NCBI GenBank assembly: GCA_902787955.1
Contig: CADAIJ010000001.1
Coordinates: 124,001 to 188,000 of the forward strand
Origin: an uncultured Erysipelotrichaceae bacterium
GTDB taxonomy: Bacteria > Bacillota_I > Bacilli_A > RFN20 > CAG-826
Direction: 5' to 3'
Length of the DNA: 64,000 nt
Under the pieces are notes generated by a model. It worked only from the letters and a program-made list of their open reading frames with translations, was not told the origin of the DNA and made no database searches. Shown piece by piece: positions 40,685-49,517 of this stretch (position 1 is its first letter; every line of letters starts with the position of its first letter). The translations under genes and the position numbers were made by a program.

Positions 40685-43354
40685 TTAGTCATTGATACCA
40701 ATAAAGATTGTCTCTTGAGGTTCGCTACTATTCTTTCTTTGAAGTTTGATCTTCTCACGTTTGTGAGATTTCTTTGTTTTCTTACGTTCTGGAAGTTTAA
40801 TCTTCGAGAATAATTTTTCAAAGAAGTTAGTAATTGGGGCGATAGTAGTAACAATGAAGAAACCACTAACAGCGACACCGAAGACTAAAGAAGCAAAGAT
40901 GTGGCTATAGGATAATGGACCAAATCCAAAGAAGGCAATGCCGATAAAGGCAAAGATAATAACGCTAATGAATAATGGCGCAGCAGTACTTGAAATAGCT
41001 TCAACGCTTAATTCACGACGTTTTTCTAAGGTTAAGTCTCTTTCATCAAGATAATAATCTTTAGCCTTATTGAGGTAGAAGATAGTGAGTAATAAACTGA
41101 CTAACATAATTACTGGAATAGATAAGGCGGTTAAAGATAAGGTTTGAATTCTTGTTAAGGTCAATACACCAAAGGTGATTGTAGTAGCACTTAAGGAAAT
41201 AGCACCAGCAGCAAGAGCCTTACTTGGACGATATCTAAAGGCATAATAGATAACAGAAGCGACTAAGGCAATAATGCTAGCAAGCATAATATAACCTTGA
41301 TGTGGAGTCTTAACTGTTTCATGAGAGATTTTAGTTCTAGAAACAATATCTTCATCAGAAATTAATTCAATGTTATTAACAAGGGTTTCAATTGCTTCAT
41401 CAATTGATTCAACTTCAGTCATAACATCTCCGACTTTATAAGAGATTGTTCCAGCAGGTACTTTTCCATCGATATGAGTGATGAAATATGTGTATTTTGT
41501 GGTAACAGTTGTTTCGTAGTTATATTCTTCTCTTGTTTCCATTTCAACGGATTGATACGCAAGAGCTTTATCACCAATATAGACATTTTTAAGAACGTCT
41601 TCTTTAAACTTATCTTCAGTATCGATATCTGGGTGATCATCTCTAATCGAGAGATAGATTTCAGTGTTATCTTTTGTAGCGTTAGAAACATTAAGAGCAC
41701 TACCATCGATTGCACTAAAGACGATACCGCCAGCTAAAGAAGCAACGAATAAGACAGCCATAACAATGAAGGAGACTTTCTTTTTCTTAGTAAAGTCACG
41801 ATCTTTATATGGTCCATCATAGACTTCTTTATCTTCTGGATCAGTTGGTTTAACAACTAATTCTTCATCGATATTAAAGGCGTTATAAGCAGTCATTAAG
41901 TTGGTGCTATTAGTTAATAAATAGGTAAGTAGTCTAAAGACTAAGACGGTCATTAATAAGCTGATGACACCACCGAAGAATAAGACGATACCCATTGGTC
42001 TAAGAGCGTTACCACCAAGGAAGTAAAGTAAGATACCACTGATTAAGGTTGGGATAGCGATATCTAAAGCGATAAGGCTAGTTTTCTTAATAGCTTCTTG
42101 GTTGGCTTTCTTCATTGAGCGGCCTTTATAAACTTCTTCTTTAAACTTAGTTGCATAAACAATTTCAGTAACTAAGGATGTGATTGTTAATAAGACACCG
42201 GCAACGAAGGCTGCAACGTTAAATGTAGCAGACATTGCTGTGAATAAAACATAAGTTAAGAAGACTGTTGAAACCGTATTTGCCACCATCGCAACAGCAG
42301 TTAAACGATAGAAGAAAGCAAGCATGAAGGAAATAACGATAATAGCAATAATGGCAGAAACTAAGGTTGCCTTCATCGCTAAGTTAACGTCGGTACCATA
42401 AACTAAGATTTGTTCAACAGTAGGATTTGTTCTAATTGGGTTATAAGTAACACCACTAGCGGATTGAGCAACGAATAAATCGACGACTTCATAATCATAG
42501 CTAGAAGCGTTGAATAAGTTAGTGAGGAAAATAGCTAATTGGTTAGCTTGTTTTAGCTTGGTAGCGTCATAGTTACCTTCACTATCAGCAAAACCACATA
42601 AGTATTGAAGTTCGGTTTGTTCTTCTTTACTTTCGGTATACCAAATGTTTTTAGAAACAAATTGAGCAACAATCTTTTGGCCGGTAACAGCTTGGTCGGA
42701 TTGAGCTTTTTCATAAGTATCACCGTCGACCCAGTTGGCCCATAAGAAGATATCTGGTTCAGATTTTTCTTCCTCTTCGCCTTCAGCTGCTCTAAATGGA
42801 TTTAATTTGCCTTTAGTTTCACCGCTACTTCCACCAACAGTATCAATTAAGGTTTTAACCTTAGATGGATCGCTGACTGGAATAATAACGTATGGAACTA
42901 AGTCGTTTTGACGAACAATATAGGCTTTGGAATCTTTAAAGACATCGTTATGGGAAATACGAGTTTCTTCATTTTTACCAGATAAAGAGAAATCTCCACC
43001 AGAGAAGGCGAGATATTTACGAATGTTATTTAATTGAGTTTCATCGTTTTCAGTAATAGAAACACGAATAGTGTCGTTACCTTGAACAACAACGCTATAG
43101 TCTTCAACTTGATATGTTTCAAGTCTAGCTCTCATTTCAGTTGCGACTTCTTCAGCAGCATCTTTATCTTCTACTTCTGCATCTTCATCATCTTGAGCAT
43201 CTTTAACTCTTAACTGATAAACAAATTCATTACCAGAGGTGTATTCACGACCAGCATTGAGTTTAGTAAAAACAGGAGTAGCCATGGCCACTACTGAGAT
43301 AATCATTGTTGCAGCTAAGATTAGATACGCAATTAATCTTCTTCTTTTTCCCAT
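40685..43354 (-). CDS. secDF: Protein translocase SecDF fusion
   Basis: Proton-driven accessory subunit of the Sec translocon, with SecD and SecF in one chain as in many Firmicutes. Of 889 residues the first half has a helix at 8-28, a large extracellular P1 domain (about 30-320), then six helices from about 330 with GTDVNLAMKATLVSAIIAIIVI; the second half repeats the plan from about 530. P1 contains an acidic insertion (GEEEEKSEPD). It is longer than B. subtilis SecDF (737). A short basic C-terminal tail is cytoplasmic. It is monocistronic, ending at its own terminator. Confidence 0.92.
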   Translation of the reverse strand: MGKRRRLIAYLILAATMIISVVAMATPVFTKLNAGREYTSGNEFVYQLRVKDAQDDEDAEVEDKDAAEEVATEMRARLETYQVEDYSVVVQGNDTIRVSITENDETQLNNIRKYLAFSGGDFSLSGKNEETRISHNDVFKDSKAYIVRQNDLVPYVIIPVSDPSKVKTLIDTVGGSSGETKGKLNPFRAAEGEEEEKSEPDIFLWANWVDGDTYEKAQSDQAVTGQKIVAQFVSKNIWYTESKEEQTELQYLCGFADSEGNYDATKLKQANQLAIFLTNLFNASSYDYEVVDLFVAQSASGVTYNPIRTNPTVEQILVYGTDVNLAMKATLVSAIIAIIVISFMLAFFYRLTAVAMVANTVSTVFLTYVLFTAMSATFNVAAFVAGVLLTITSLVTEIVYATKFKEEVYKGRSMKKANQEAIKKTSLIALDIAIPTLISGILLYFLGGNALRPMGIVLFFGGVISLLMTVLVFRLLTYLLTNSTNLMTAYNAFNIDEELVVKPTDPEDKEVYDGPYKDRDFTKKKKVSFIVMAVLFVASLAGGIVFSAIDGSALNVSNATKDNTEIYLSIRDDHPDIDTEDKFKEDVLKNVYIGDKALAYQSVEMETREEYNYETTVTTKYTYFITHIDGKVPAGTISYKVGDVMTEVESIDEAIETLVNNIELISDEDIVSRTKISHETVKTPHQGYIMLASIIALVASVIYYAFRYRPSKALAAGAISLSATTITFGVLTLTRIQTLSLTALSIPVIMLVSLLLTIFYLNKAKDYYLDERDLTLEKRRELSVEAISSTAAPLFISVIIFAFIGIAFFGFGPLSYSHIFASLVFGVAVSGFFIVTTIAPITNFFEKLFSKIKLPERKKTKKSHKREKIKLQRKNSSEPQETIFIGIND

Positions 43355-43469
43355 ACGATTTACCTATACTTTCTAATTGATTTTTATATTACTAAATTAT
43401 TAAATTTAGCCAATAGTCGAATAAAAGCATACTACTTTATAGTAGTTATTTCAATTATCAAAATGAATA

Positions 43470-43508
43470 TTTGGGACTTTTTGTCTCAAATAGCCGAGTT
43501 CTTATATG
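43470..43508 (+). repeat. Palindromic intergenic repeat, copy 5
   Basis: TTTGGGA, loop CTTTTTG, TCTCAAA (43484-43490), then TAGCCGAGTTCTTATATG. Lies between the ruvB stop and secDF. A further hairpin ACTACTTTATAGTAGT is about 30 bases to its left. Confidence 0.85.
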
Positions 43509-43548
43509 TTTTTTAAATAATTTCTTAAGACAAAATAACAATTCAAAC

Positions 43549-44556
43549 TTAAATTTTTAAGATTGAATGGTCATGGTATTTTGAGAAGTGAGCGTAGGCT
43601 TTATCGGTCACCATTCTTCCTCTTGGAGTGCGGTTAATTAAACCAAGTTGAAGAAGGTAAGGTTCATAAACATCTTCTAAATTCATGGTTTCTTCACCAA
43701 TTGCAGAAGCAACAGTTTCTAAGCCAACTGGCCCACCGTTAAAGCGGTCCATTATCGTTTCAATATATTTAACATCAACATCATCTAAGCCAAGTGGATC
43801 TACTCTTAAAGCTTTCAAAGCTTTCTCAGCGTCGTCGGTTTCAATGATATCTTTACCTTCAAAGTTAGCAAAGTCTCTAACACGACGGAAAATACGGTTA
43901 GCTACTCTTGGGGTGCCTCTACTTCTAGAAGCAATCATCTTAGCGGCTTCATCAGTAATTTCAGTCTTAAATACGCGAGCGGTACGTTTAACGATTTGTT
44001 CAATCTCTTCGTTAGTGTAGAAGTTAATCTTTTCGGTTATACCGAATCTAGCACGAAGTGGCGCGCTTAAATCGCCCGCTCTAGTTGTGGCACCTACTAA
44101 AGTAAATGGAGGTAAGTCGAGATTTAAAGTTGTTGCCCCACCTTCACGTGGAATAATAATGGAAAGTTGGAAATCTTCCATCGCACTATAAAGGACTTCT
44201 TCAACAACGCGAGGAAGACGATGGATTTCATCGATAAAGAGAATATCCCCTGCTTCAATCGTTGTTAAAATCGATGCTAAATCACCAGGTTTTTCAATAG
44301 AAGGTCCATTAATTACATGAATATGTCCATGCATTTCGTTAGCGATAATATAACTTAAAGTAGTTTTACCAAGTCCTGGTGGACCATAAAGTAAAACGTG
44401 ATCAAGAGTTTCATTTCGATGTAAGGCGGCACCAATAAAGATCTTGAGATTGTTCTTTAATTCATTTTGACCAACATAGTCTTTTAAAACTTGAGGTCTT
44501 AAAGAAATCTCAATCTCATCATCTTTACTTCTTTTTGCGTCTACTAGTCTAGCCAT
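43549..44556 (-). CDS. ruvB: Holliday junction branch migration ATPase RuvB
   Basis: AAA+ motor of the RuvAB complex, 335 residues. [19 protein letters not shown] near 17, Walker [11 protein letters not shown] near 60, Walker [11 protein letters not shown] near 105, sensor 1 [20 protein letters not shown] near 152-172, and the C-terminal winged helix [16 protein letters not shown] and [17 protein letters not shown]. Length is standard. Starts 2 bases after the ruvA stop. Confidence 0.97.
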   Translation of the reverse strand: MARLVDAKRSKDDEIEISLRPQVLKDYVGQNELKNNLKIFIGAALHRNETLDHVLLYGPPGLGKTTLSYIIANEMHGHIHVINGPSIEKPGDLASILTTIEAGDILFIDEIHRLPRVVEEVLYSAMEDFQLSIIIPREGGATTLNLDLPPFTLVGATTRAGDLSAPLRARFGITEKINFYTNEEIEQIVKRTARVFKTEITDEAAKMIASRSRGTPRVANRIFRRVRDFANFEGKDIIETDDAEKALKALRVDPLGLDDVDVKYIETIMDRFNGGPVGLETVASAIGEETMNLEDVYEPYLLQLGLINRTPRGRMVTDKAYAHFSKYHDHSILKI

Positions 44557-44558
44557 AT

Positions 44559-45113
44559 TTATTTTCTAAGTTTCTTTAAAGCCTCTCTAAAGATTTCTTC
44601 GTTTGTAGCGTTTGGAATATTGATTTTCGCTAAAACATCATCAATTTCTTTAACTTTAAAACCAAGGCCTTTAAGTCCTTCTCTAACTTCTTTATATTGA
44701 TTGATGTCTGCTTTAGATTCGTGGGTAAGTTGACCTTTAAGGTCAAGAATGATTTGAGCAGCGGCTTTTGGACCAATACCTGGTAACTTCTTAAGATAGT
44801 TAACATTATTAGCTTGAATCGCCATAAATAAATCATTTGGATTAGTCTCACTTAAAGCGGTTAACGCGGTTCTTGGGCCAATTCCTTTAACTGCGATAAG
44901 AGCTTCAAAAGCTTTCTTTTCATCTAAAGAAGTAAAGCCTGCTAAATATTGCTCATCTTCGCGTACGACATTATAAAGATATATCGTCATCTCTTCATTT
45001 ATAACGAAAGATTCGGTTCTTGGTGTATAGATTTGATAACCGATGTTATTAACTTCTAAAACGATGAAGTTAGTGTCGATATGAGCGACTTTACCTTTGA
45101 AATAATAATACAT
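44559..45113 (-). CDS. ruvA: Holliday junction DNA helicase subunit RuvA
   Basis: Tetrameric junction-binding protein, 184 residues. Domain I starts [27 protein letters not shown]; two helix-hairpin-helix motifs follow, [16 protein letters not shown] near 72 and [20 protein letters not shown] near 107; domain III (RuvB-binding) closes the chain. It lacks a Shine-Dalgarno site, and its ATG lies 1 base after the stop of a 30-residue reading frame, so translation is probably coupled to it. Confidence 0.96.
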   Translation of the reverse strand: MYYYFKGKVAHIDTNFIVLEVNNIGYQIYTPRTESFVINEEMTIYLYNVVREDEQYLAGFTSLDEKKAFEALIAVKGIGPRTALTALSETNPNDLFMAIQANNVNYLKKLPGIGPKAAAQIILDLKGQLTHESKADINQYKEVREGLKGLGFKVKEIDDVLAKINIPNATNEEIFREALKKLRK

Positions 45114-45114
45114 A

Positions 45115-45207
45115 CTAGTGATTAATTAAGATGAAAAGAACAAGGCTAATTAAGACAATAAATGAGCCCACTAAAGAGGATATCAAACTAATTTGTTCTT
45201 TTTTCAT
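45115..45207 (-). CDS. Small membrane peptide upstream of ruvA
   Basis: A 30-codon frame with AAGGAA 5 bases before its ATG. The product, MKKEQISLISSLVGSFIVLI and ten more mostly hydrophobic residues, has a positive start and one likely membrane helix. Its TAG stop is 1 base from the ruvA ATG, and ruvA has no ribosome site of its own. It may be a leader peptide that brings ribosomes to ruvA, or a real small membrane protein. No family was recognised. Confidence 0.6.
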   Translation of the reverse strand: MKKEQISLISSLVGSFIVLISLVLFILINH

Positions 45208-45269
45208 ACATTCCTTACGATTTATAAATATAAACTATAAAGTTAATTAAATAAATATAATTAAAAAAG

Positions 45270-45282
45270 TTTGGGAATTTTA
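45270..45282 (+). repeat. Palindromic intergenic repeat, possible half copy 10
   Basis: Only GTTTGGGA remains, abutting the nadE stop codon. Weak on its own; listed because its place at a gene 3' end matches the other copies. Confidence 0.3.
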
Positions 45283-46008
45283 GCGTTTAAATTCCTTCAT
45301 TTTTGGAATTGGATTACGTTTATGTTCGCTGATTTTATGGAGGTGTTCAATTCTAGCTTTAGCCTTTTCTGATACTTCCTTACCTAAAAGGTAATTATCA
45401 AGTTCATCATAAGTTACACCCATTTCGATTTCATCGGTTTGCCCTTCATAAAATCCCGCGGTTGGAGTGCGGTTAGCTAAATAAGATGATAAGCCATAAA
45501 GGATAACGCCTTCTCTAACCTCTTTTTTAAGTAGATGAGCAATTGGAAGAAGATCAACTCCCCCATCACCATATTTAGTGAAATAACCAACATATGATTC
45601 GTCTAAGTTATCCGTGCCTAAAACTAAAGCGTTATGTTCTTGAGCGAAAGCGTATAATGCTGACATTCTCATTCTTGCTTTTAAGTTACCTTTAGTTAAT
45701 CTAGAGAAATCTTCACCATTAAGTTCTTTAATATAAGATTTATAAGTATTAGTTAAATCAACGACTTCCATATTTAAATCAAGAGCGTCTTTAACTTTTA
45801 AAGCATCTTCGACATCTTTTGGATTAGAATCGATTGGTAAAGCATAACAGAATAGATTTTCTTTTCCGACAGCGTTTTTTGCGATTGCAGCGACAAGAGT
45901 GCTATCAACTCCCCCACTTATTCCTAAAACAAAAGCTTTACATGGGGAATTAGCTAAATATTCTTTAAGCCAATTTTCAATTTCTTTTAAATATTCTTTT
46001 AAAGTCAT
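45280..46008 (-). CDS. nadE: NH3-dependent NAD synthetase
   Basis: Final step of NAD synthesis, amidating deamido-NAD made by NadD (14825-15922). The 242 residues carry the PP-loop LGISGGVDSTLVAAI near 28-42, GTDNLDESYVGYFTKYGDGGVDLLPIAHLLKKEV near 130-163 and RTPTAGFYEGQTDEIEMG near 175. No glutaminase domain, so ammonia is the donor. GGAG at the end of obgE serves as its ribosome site; the gap is 3 bases. Confidence 0.96.
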   Translation of the reverse strand: MTLKEYLKEIENWLKEYLANSPCKAFVLGISGGVDSTLVAAIAKNAVGKENLFCYALPIDSNPKDVEDALKVKDALDLNMEVVDLTNTYKSYIKELNGEDFSRLTKGNLKARMRMSALYAFAQEHNALVLGTDNLDESYVGYFTKYGDGGVDLLPIAHLLKKEVREGVILYGLSSYLANRTPTAGFYEGQTDEIEMGVTYDELDNYLLGKEVSEKAKARIEHLHKISEHKRNPIPKMKEFKR

Positions 46009-46011
46009 AAT

Positions 46012-47286
46012 TTACTCCAAATATTCAAATTCAAAGTCGCATAAGAAGACACTATCTCCACTTTCCGCGCCACACTTTCTAAGTTCATCTTCAGCCCCTA
46101 TCTTTGATAGATAATTGATTAAACGCATTAAACCTTCATCGGTAGAGATATTAATTAAAGAATAAGTTCTTTCAATTGATTCCCCTACTAAACGGTAAAC
46201 ATGGTCTTTTTCTTTAACGACGGTAAAGATTGGCTTATCTTCTTTAGAAGCATCATACACTCTCATCTTGGTGTTATCTTCTTTATCCATAAGTGGGAAT
46301 TCTTCAGTAACTGATAATACTTCGAAGCATTTCTTCATGAGTTCATCAATTCCTTCATGAGTTAAAGAAGAGATTGGATATATATCTTTTTTGATTTTCT
46401 TTTTAAATTCTTTAAGTCGAGCTTCGCTTCCTTCTTCATCCATCTTAGAGGCAGCGATAATTAATGGGCGTTTATCTAAACCCATTCCATAAGATTTAAG
46501 TTCGTTTTGGATTGTTTTAAAGTCATTAATTGGATCACTTCCTTCTTCAAAGGAAACGACGTGAACAATAACTCTACATCTTTCAAGATGTCTTAAGAAA
46601 GTTAAACCCAAACCTTTACCGTTATGAGCACCTTCAATAAGTCCTGGAAGATCCGCTAAAACGAAAGAATCATAACGATTAACATTAACCACACCTAAAT
46701 TAGGTTCAATTGTGGTAAATGGATAATCAGCAATTTCCGGAGTGGCTCTACTAACCACGCTTAATAAAGTTGATTTGCCAGCGTTAGGAAGGCCAATTAA
46801 ACCAACATCAGCGAGTAATTTAAGTTCTAAGATAAGTCTTTTAGTTTCACCTGGAAGACCATTTTCGGCGATGCGAGGAACTCTATTTTTATCGGATTTA
46901 AAAGCAGCGTTTCCTCTTCCCCCGCGGCCACCTTTAGCGACCATAACCATTTGACCATCTTTTGATAAGTCAGCGAGAAATTCATGATCTTTTTCTAAAT
47001 AGACAACTGTACCTAAAGGTACATCGACAATAACATCTTCTGCCGCAGCGCCATATTTATTCTTAGTTAAGCCTTTGCCACCATCACTAGCGATAAAGAC
47101 TTTGGAGTGGCGGAAATTAAATAAAGTGTTAATTGATTTATTCGCACGAAAATAGATGGAACCACCACGGCCACCATTACCGCCACTTGGTCCACCTTTT
47201 GGCATATATTTTTCGTGGAGGAAGGCAATCATTCCATCGCCGCCTTTACCACTTCTAACTTCAACTACTGCGCGATCAATAAACAT
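46012..47286 (-). CDS. obgE: GTPase Obg/CgtA
   Basis: Large-subunit assembly and stress GTPase, 424 residues. The Gly-rich Obg fold is N-terminal (GGPSGGNGGRGGSIYFRAN near 32-50), then the G domain: GLPNAGKSTLLS near 165, FTTIEPNLGVV, DLPGLIEGAHNGKGLG near 212 and the SKMDEEG site near 285, then a C-terminal OCT domain. It is transcribed with nadE. Upstream is an AT-rich palindrome. Confidence 0.97.
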   Translation of the reverse strand: MFIDRAVVEVRSGKGGDGMIAFLHEKYMPKGGPSGGNGGRGGSIYFRANKSINTLFNFRHSKVFIASDGGKGLTKNKYGAAAEDVIVDVPLGTVVYLEKDHEFLADLSKDGQMVMVAKGGRGGRGNAAFKSDKNRVPRIAENGLPGETKRLILELKLLADVGLIGLPNAGKSTLLSVVSRATPEIADYPFTTIEPNLGVVNVNRYDSFVLADLPGLIEGAHNGKGLGLTFLRHLERCRVIVHVVSFEEGSDPINDFKTIQNELKSYGMGLDKRPLIIAASKMDEEGSEARLKEFKKKIKKDIYPISSLTHEGIDELMKKCFEVLSVTEEFPLMDKEDNTKMRVYDASKEDKPIFTVVKEKDHVYRLVGESIERTYSLINISTDEGLMRLINYLSKIGAEDELRKCGAESGDSVFLCDFEFEYLE

Positions 47287-47302
47287 AATAAATTCCTAAT
47301 AA

Positions 47303-47323
47303 ATCGTATATATTTTATACGAT
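47303..47323. repeat. Palindrome upstream of obgE
   Basis: ATCGTATA (47303-47310) and TATACGAT (47316-47323), exact 8-base arms with a 5-base centre, within the likely obgE promoter. Possible operator or just promoter symmetry. Confidence 0.4.
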
Positions 47324-47346
47324 AGATTATTAAATTAAAAGCAAGG

Positions 47347-47371
47347 AAGAAAAAAGACCACCGAAGTGGTC
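47347..47371 (-). terminator. Intrinsic terminator of the rplU-prp-rpmA operon
   Basis: GACCAC (47356-47361) CGAA GTGGTC (47366-47371), with a minus-strand tail TTTTTTCTT. Confidence 0.88.
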
Positions 47372-47391
47372 AATTTTAGTTTAATTATCAA

Positions 47392-47679
47392 TTATTCTTC
47401 AACTGGGTAAACACTAGCGCGTGTTTTGTTTTTGCCAACTCTTTCGAATTTAACAATACCGGAAACGGTAGCAAAGATTGTATCGTCTCCTCCTTTTTTA
47501 GTATTGATACCTGGCCAAATCTTGGTTCCTCTTTGACGGTAGATAATGCTACCAGCGGTACAATATTGTCCATCTGATAATTTAGCACCTAATCTCTTAG
47601 ATTCACTATCACGGCCGTTCTTTGTAGAACCAACACCTTTTTTGGAAGCGAAGAATTGTAAATTTAATTTAAATAACAT
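47392..47679 (-). CDS. rpmA: 50S ribosomal protein L27, with cleavable N-terminal extension
   Basis: A 95-residue L27. The core starts at about residue 11 ([20 protein letters not shown]). The first residues, [15 protein letters not shown], are the extension found in Firmicutes, cut by Prp after FF before L27 joins the ribosome near the peptidyl transferase centre. The prp gene lies next to it, in agreement. The conserved [15 protein letters not shown] follows. Confidence 0.97.
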   Translation of the reverse strand: MLFKLNLQFFASKKGVGSTKNGRDSESKRLGAKLSDGQYCTAGSIIYRQRGTKIWPGINTKKGGDDTIFATVSGIVKFERVGKNKTRASVYPVEE

Positions 47680-47683
47680 AATT

Positions 47684-47989
47684 CTAATCTAATCCTTTCT
47701 CCACGACCTTGATGTTATGTGGATATGATTCTTCAATTGTTTTTAATTGAATGATAACCACATTTAGAACATCTTTATCGTGACTATTTAGATCACCTTC
47801 AAGTAAGACATCTCCTTCATTAATCTTGATGTTATAATCCTTTGGATTAGCTAAGGCGTTTAATCCTCCAAATAATATGGAAGAAACGCTAGCGCAGACA
47901 AGATCATGATTGAATGGTCCACTTCCTGCGTGACCTTTAACGTGAAGCGAGATAAATTTCTCACCTCTACTTATGGTTACTTTGACCAT
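47684..47989 (-). CDS. prp: Ribosomal-processing cysteine protease Prp (YsxB)
   Basis: A 101-residue cysteine protease that trims L27. The catalytic His is in [22 protein letters not shown], and the Cys lies 12 residues later in the same segment, the exact Prp pattern. It sits between rplU and rpmA as in other Firmicutes, with gaps of 5 and 4 bases. Confidence 0.95.
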   Translation of the reverse strand: MVKVTISRGEKFISLHVKGHAGSGPFNHDLVCASVSSILFGGLNALANPKDYNIKINEGDVLLEGDLNSHDKDVLNVVIIQLKTIEESYPHNIKVVEKGLD

Positions 47990-47994
47990 AGTAA

Positions 47995-48306
47995 TTAAGC
48001 AACAATGCTTTCAATAACTAAGCAGGTATATGGTTGTCTATGACCAATTGTGCGACGTGCAGAGTTATGTTTAGCTTTGTATTTATAAATGCGTAATTTC
48101 TTACCTAAACCGTTTTTGACGACTTTAGCTTCGACTTTAGCGCCTTTAACATATGGGGTACCAACTTTTAAGGATTTATCGCTGACGAGTAAGACGTTTT
48201 CGAAGGTGTATTTGTCTTCGGCTTTAACATCTAATTTTTCAACGAAAATCTTTTGTCCAACTTCAACGCGGACTTGTTTACCACCAGTTTCAATAATAGC
48301 GTACAT
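47995..48306 (-). CDS. rplU: 50S ribosomal protein L21
   Basis: A 103-residue ribosomal protein starting [19 protein letters not shown], with the C-terminal signature [20 protein letters not shown]. It binds 23S rRNA. It opens the rplU-prp-rpmA operon, preceded by GGAGG and by a leader that can hide this site. Confidence 0.97.
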   Translation of the reverse strand: MYAIIETGGKQVRVEVGQKIFVEKLDVKAEDKYTFENVLLVSDKSLKVGTPYVKGAKVEAKVVKNGLGKKLRIYKYKAKHNSARRTIGHRQPYTCLVIESIVA

Positions 48307-48424
48307 GATAATCCTCCTAATCTCACTAGACTCGCTATGGAGGTCTATTACTTAACAAGTAATAAGTTTAGTATACCTTTTCTATGCGGTTGTGGCTCGT
48401 GAGGCAACAACGTGTATTATTATA
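48307..48424 (-). promoter_or_regulatory. rplU leader (L21-leader-like) and its promoter -10
   Basis: A transcript from the -10 TATAAT (48424-48419) would have a leader of about 105 bases. CCTCC in the leader (minus strand, 48343-48339) can pair with the GGAGG ribosome site (48317-48313), a way for L21 to control its operon. The upstream part has further short stems (GTTGTTGCC and GGTTGTGG-type arms). A -35-like TTTACT lies at 48446-48441. The family match is inferred from position and fold. Confidence 0.6.
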
Positions 48425-48462
48425 CATAATAAAAAAGATAAGTAAATAAAAAAGTAATTCGA

Positions 48463-48476
48463 TAAACCTAGGTTTA
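48463..48476. repeat. Perfect 14-base palindrome after the second degV
   Basis: TAAACCTAGGTTTA lies just past the degV stop; on the minus strand a T-rich ACTTTTTTATT follows 8 bases later. Possibly a weak terminator. Confidence 0.4.
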
Positions 48477-48479
48477 AAC

Positions 48480-49352
48480 TTAAGCGGCTTTATAGAATAC
48501 AGCGAGTGATCCTGGGCCAATATGCGCCCCACTTATAAGGTCATAATAATAGATCTCGACATCATTGATGCCGTCTTTATTAAGCAAGTCTTTTAGTTCA
48601 TTCGCATCATCTAAACAGCTACAGTGAGTAATATAAACAATTTGTTTAATTGAACGGTCAATCTTTTCACTAACAGTTTTAAATAATTTACGGATAGAAG
48701 CGGCTTTACCTTTAACAATACCAGCGAAAGCAATCTTAGCTTCTTCAGAGTTTTTAAGCATCACTCTAAAATTTAAAGCATTTACGAATTTAACGACGTA
48801 TTTAGACACTCTTCCGGTCTTGAGTAGATATTTTATATCTCCGACGGTAAAATCGCTCCTTACGAGGTGTTTATAAGCTTCTGATGCTTCTTTAACTTCT
48901 TTAAAGGATTTACCTTCTTTAACAAGTTCTTCAGCATGTAAGGCTTGTAGACCTTCTCCAAAGCCTGCGGTAATTGAATCAATGACAGCGACTTTTTCTT
49001 CTTTATATTCTTCGTTAATGATGTCTCTAGCTATACAAGCGGATTGATAAGTACCTGATATTCCACTTGCCATGGTAAAACAAATTACTTGGTTTCCTTT
49101 TTCAATCTCTTCTTTAAAGATAGCTTCATATTCATTAGGGTTAACAAGGGAGGTTTTAACTTCCTTCCCTTCTTTCATCATTTCGTAATAGGTCTTAGAG
49201 AATTCTTCAATATCGATATCATCTTCGTAGCAGTTATATGATTTATCTCCAATAGTTAAATGCATATTAATGACACGGATATCGCTATTCTTCTTTTTTA
49301 ATATTGGTTTAAATAAGTTAGATACCGCTTCAGCGATAATTTTAATAGCCAT
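48480..49352 (-). CDS. DegV family protein, second paralogue
   Basis: A 290-residue DegV-like protein. FTMASGISGTYQSACIARDII near 92-112 carries the fatty-acid-contact region; KTGRVSKYVVKFVNALNFRVML near 178 and ISGAHIGPGSLAVFY at the end fit the family. The N-terminus differs: the usual SD.D motif after the first strand is missing, replaced by AEAVSNLFKPILKK. It may bind other lipids than the paralogue at 35452. AAAGGAG precedes the ATG. Confidence 0.85.
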   Translation of the reverse strand: MAIKIIAEAVSNLFKPILKKKNSDIRVINMHLTIGDKSYNCYEDDIDIEEFSKTYYEMMKEGKEVKTSLVNPNEYEAIFKEEIEKGNQVICFTMASGISGTYQSACIARDIINEEYKEEKVAVIDSITAGFGEGLQALHAEELVKEGKSFKEVKEASEAYKHLVRSDFTVGDIKYLLKTGRVSKYVVKFVNALNFRVMLKNSEEAKIAFAGIVKGKAASIRKLFKTVSEKIDRSIKQIVYITHCSCLDDANELKDLLNKDGINDVEIYYYDLISGAHIGPGSLAVFYKAA

Positions 49353-49454
49353 ATATATTTTCTCCTTTCGGATAGAATTAACTTAAAAATCATTAAGCCA
49401 TATTATCTTAACCCAATAGGAAAATAATTAAAGAGGTAAGTGCTTAGAAAGATA

Positions 49455-49492
49455 TAAAAAAGACTAGCCAGTCCCTTTCGAGATTGGCTAGT
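49455..49492 (-). terminator. Intrinsic terminator after the large lipoprotein
   Basis: ACTAGCCA (49463-49470) pairs with TGGCTAGT (49485-49492); minus-strand tail CTTTTTTAT. Confidence 0.88.
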
Positions 49493-49517
49493 ACTAATTC
49501 TAAATAATAATTAAATA

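Noticed and set aside
8211..47323. One regulon for the palindromes before parE, hisS and obgE
   Set aside because: The arms differ in sequence (TATCTATT, TATAGAT, ATCGTATA); AT-rich promoters give such symmetry easily.
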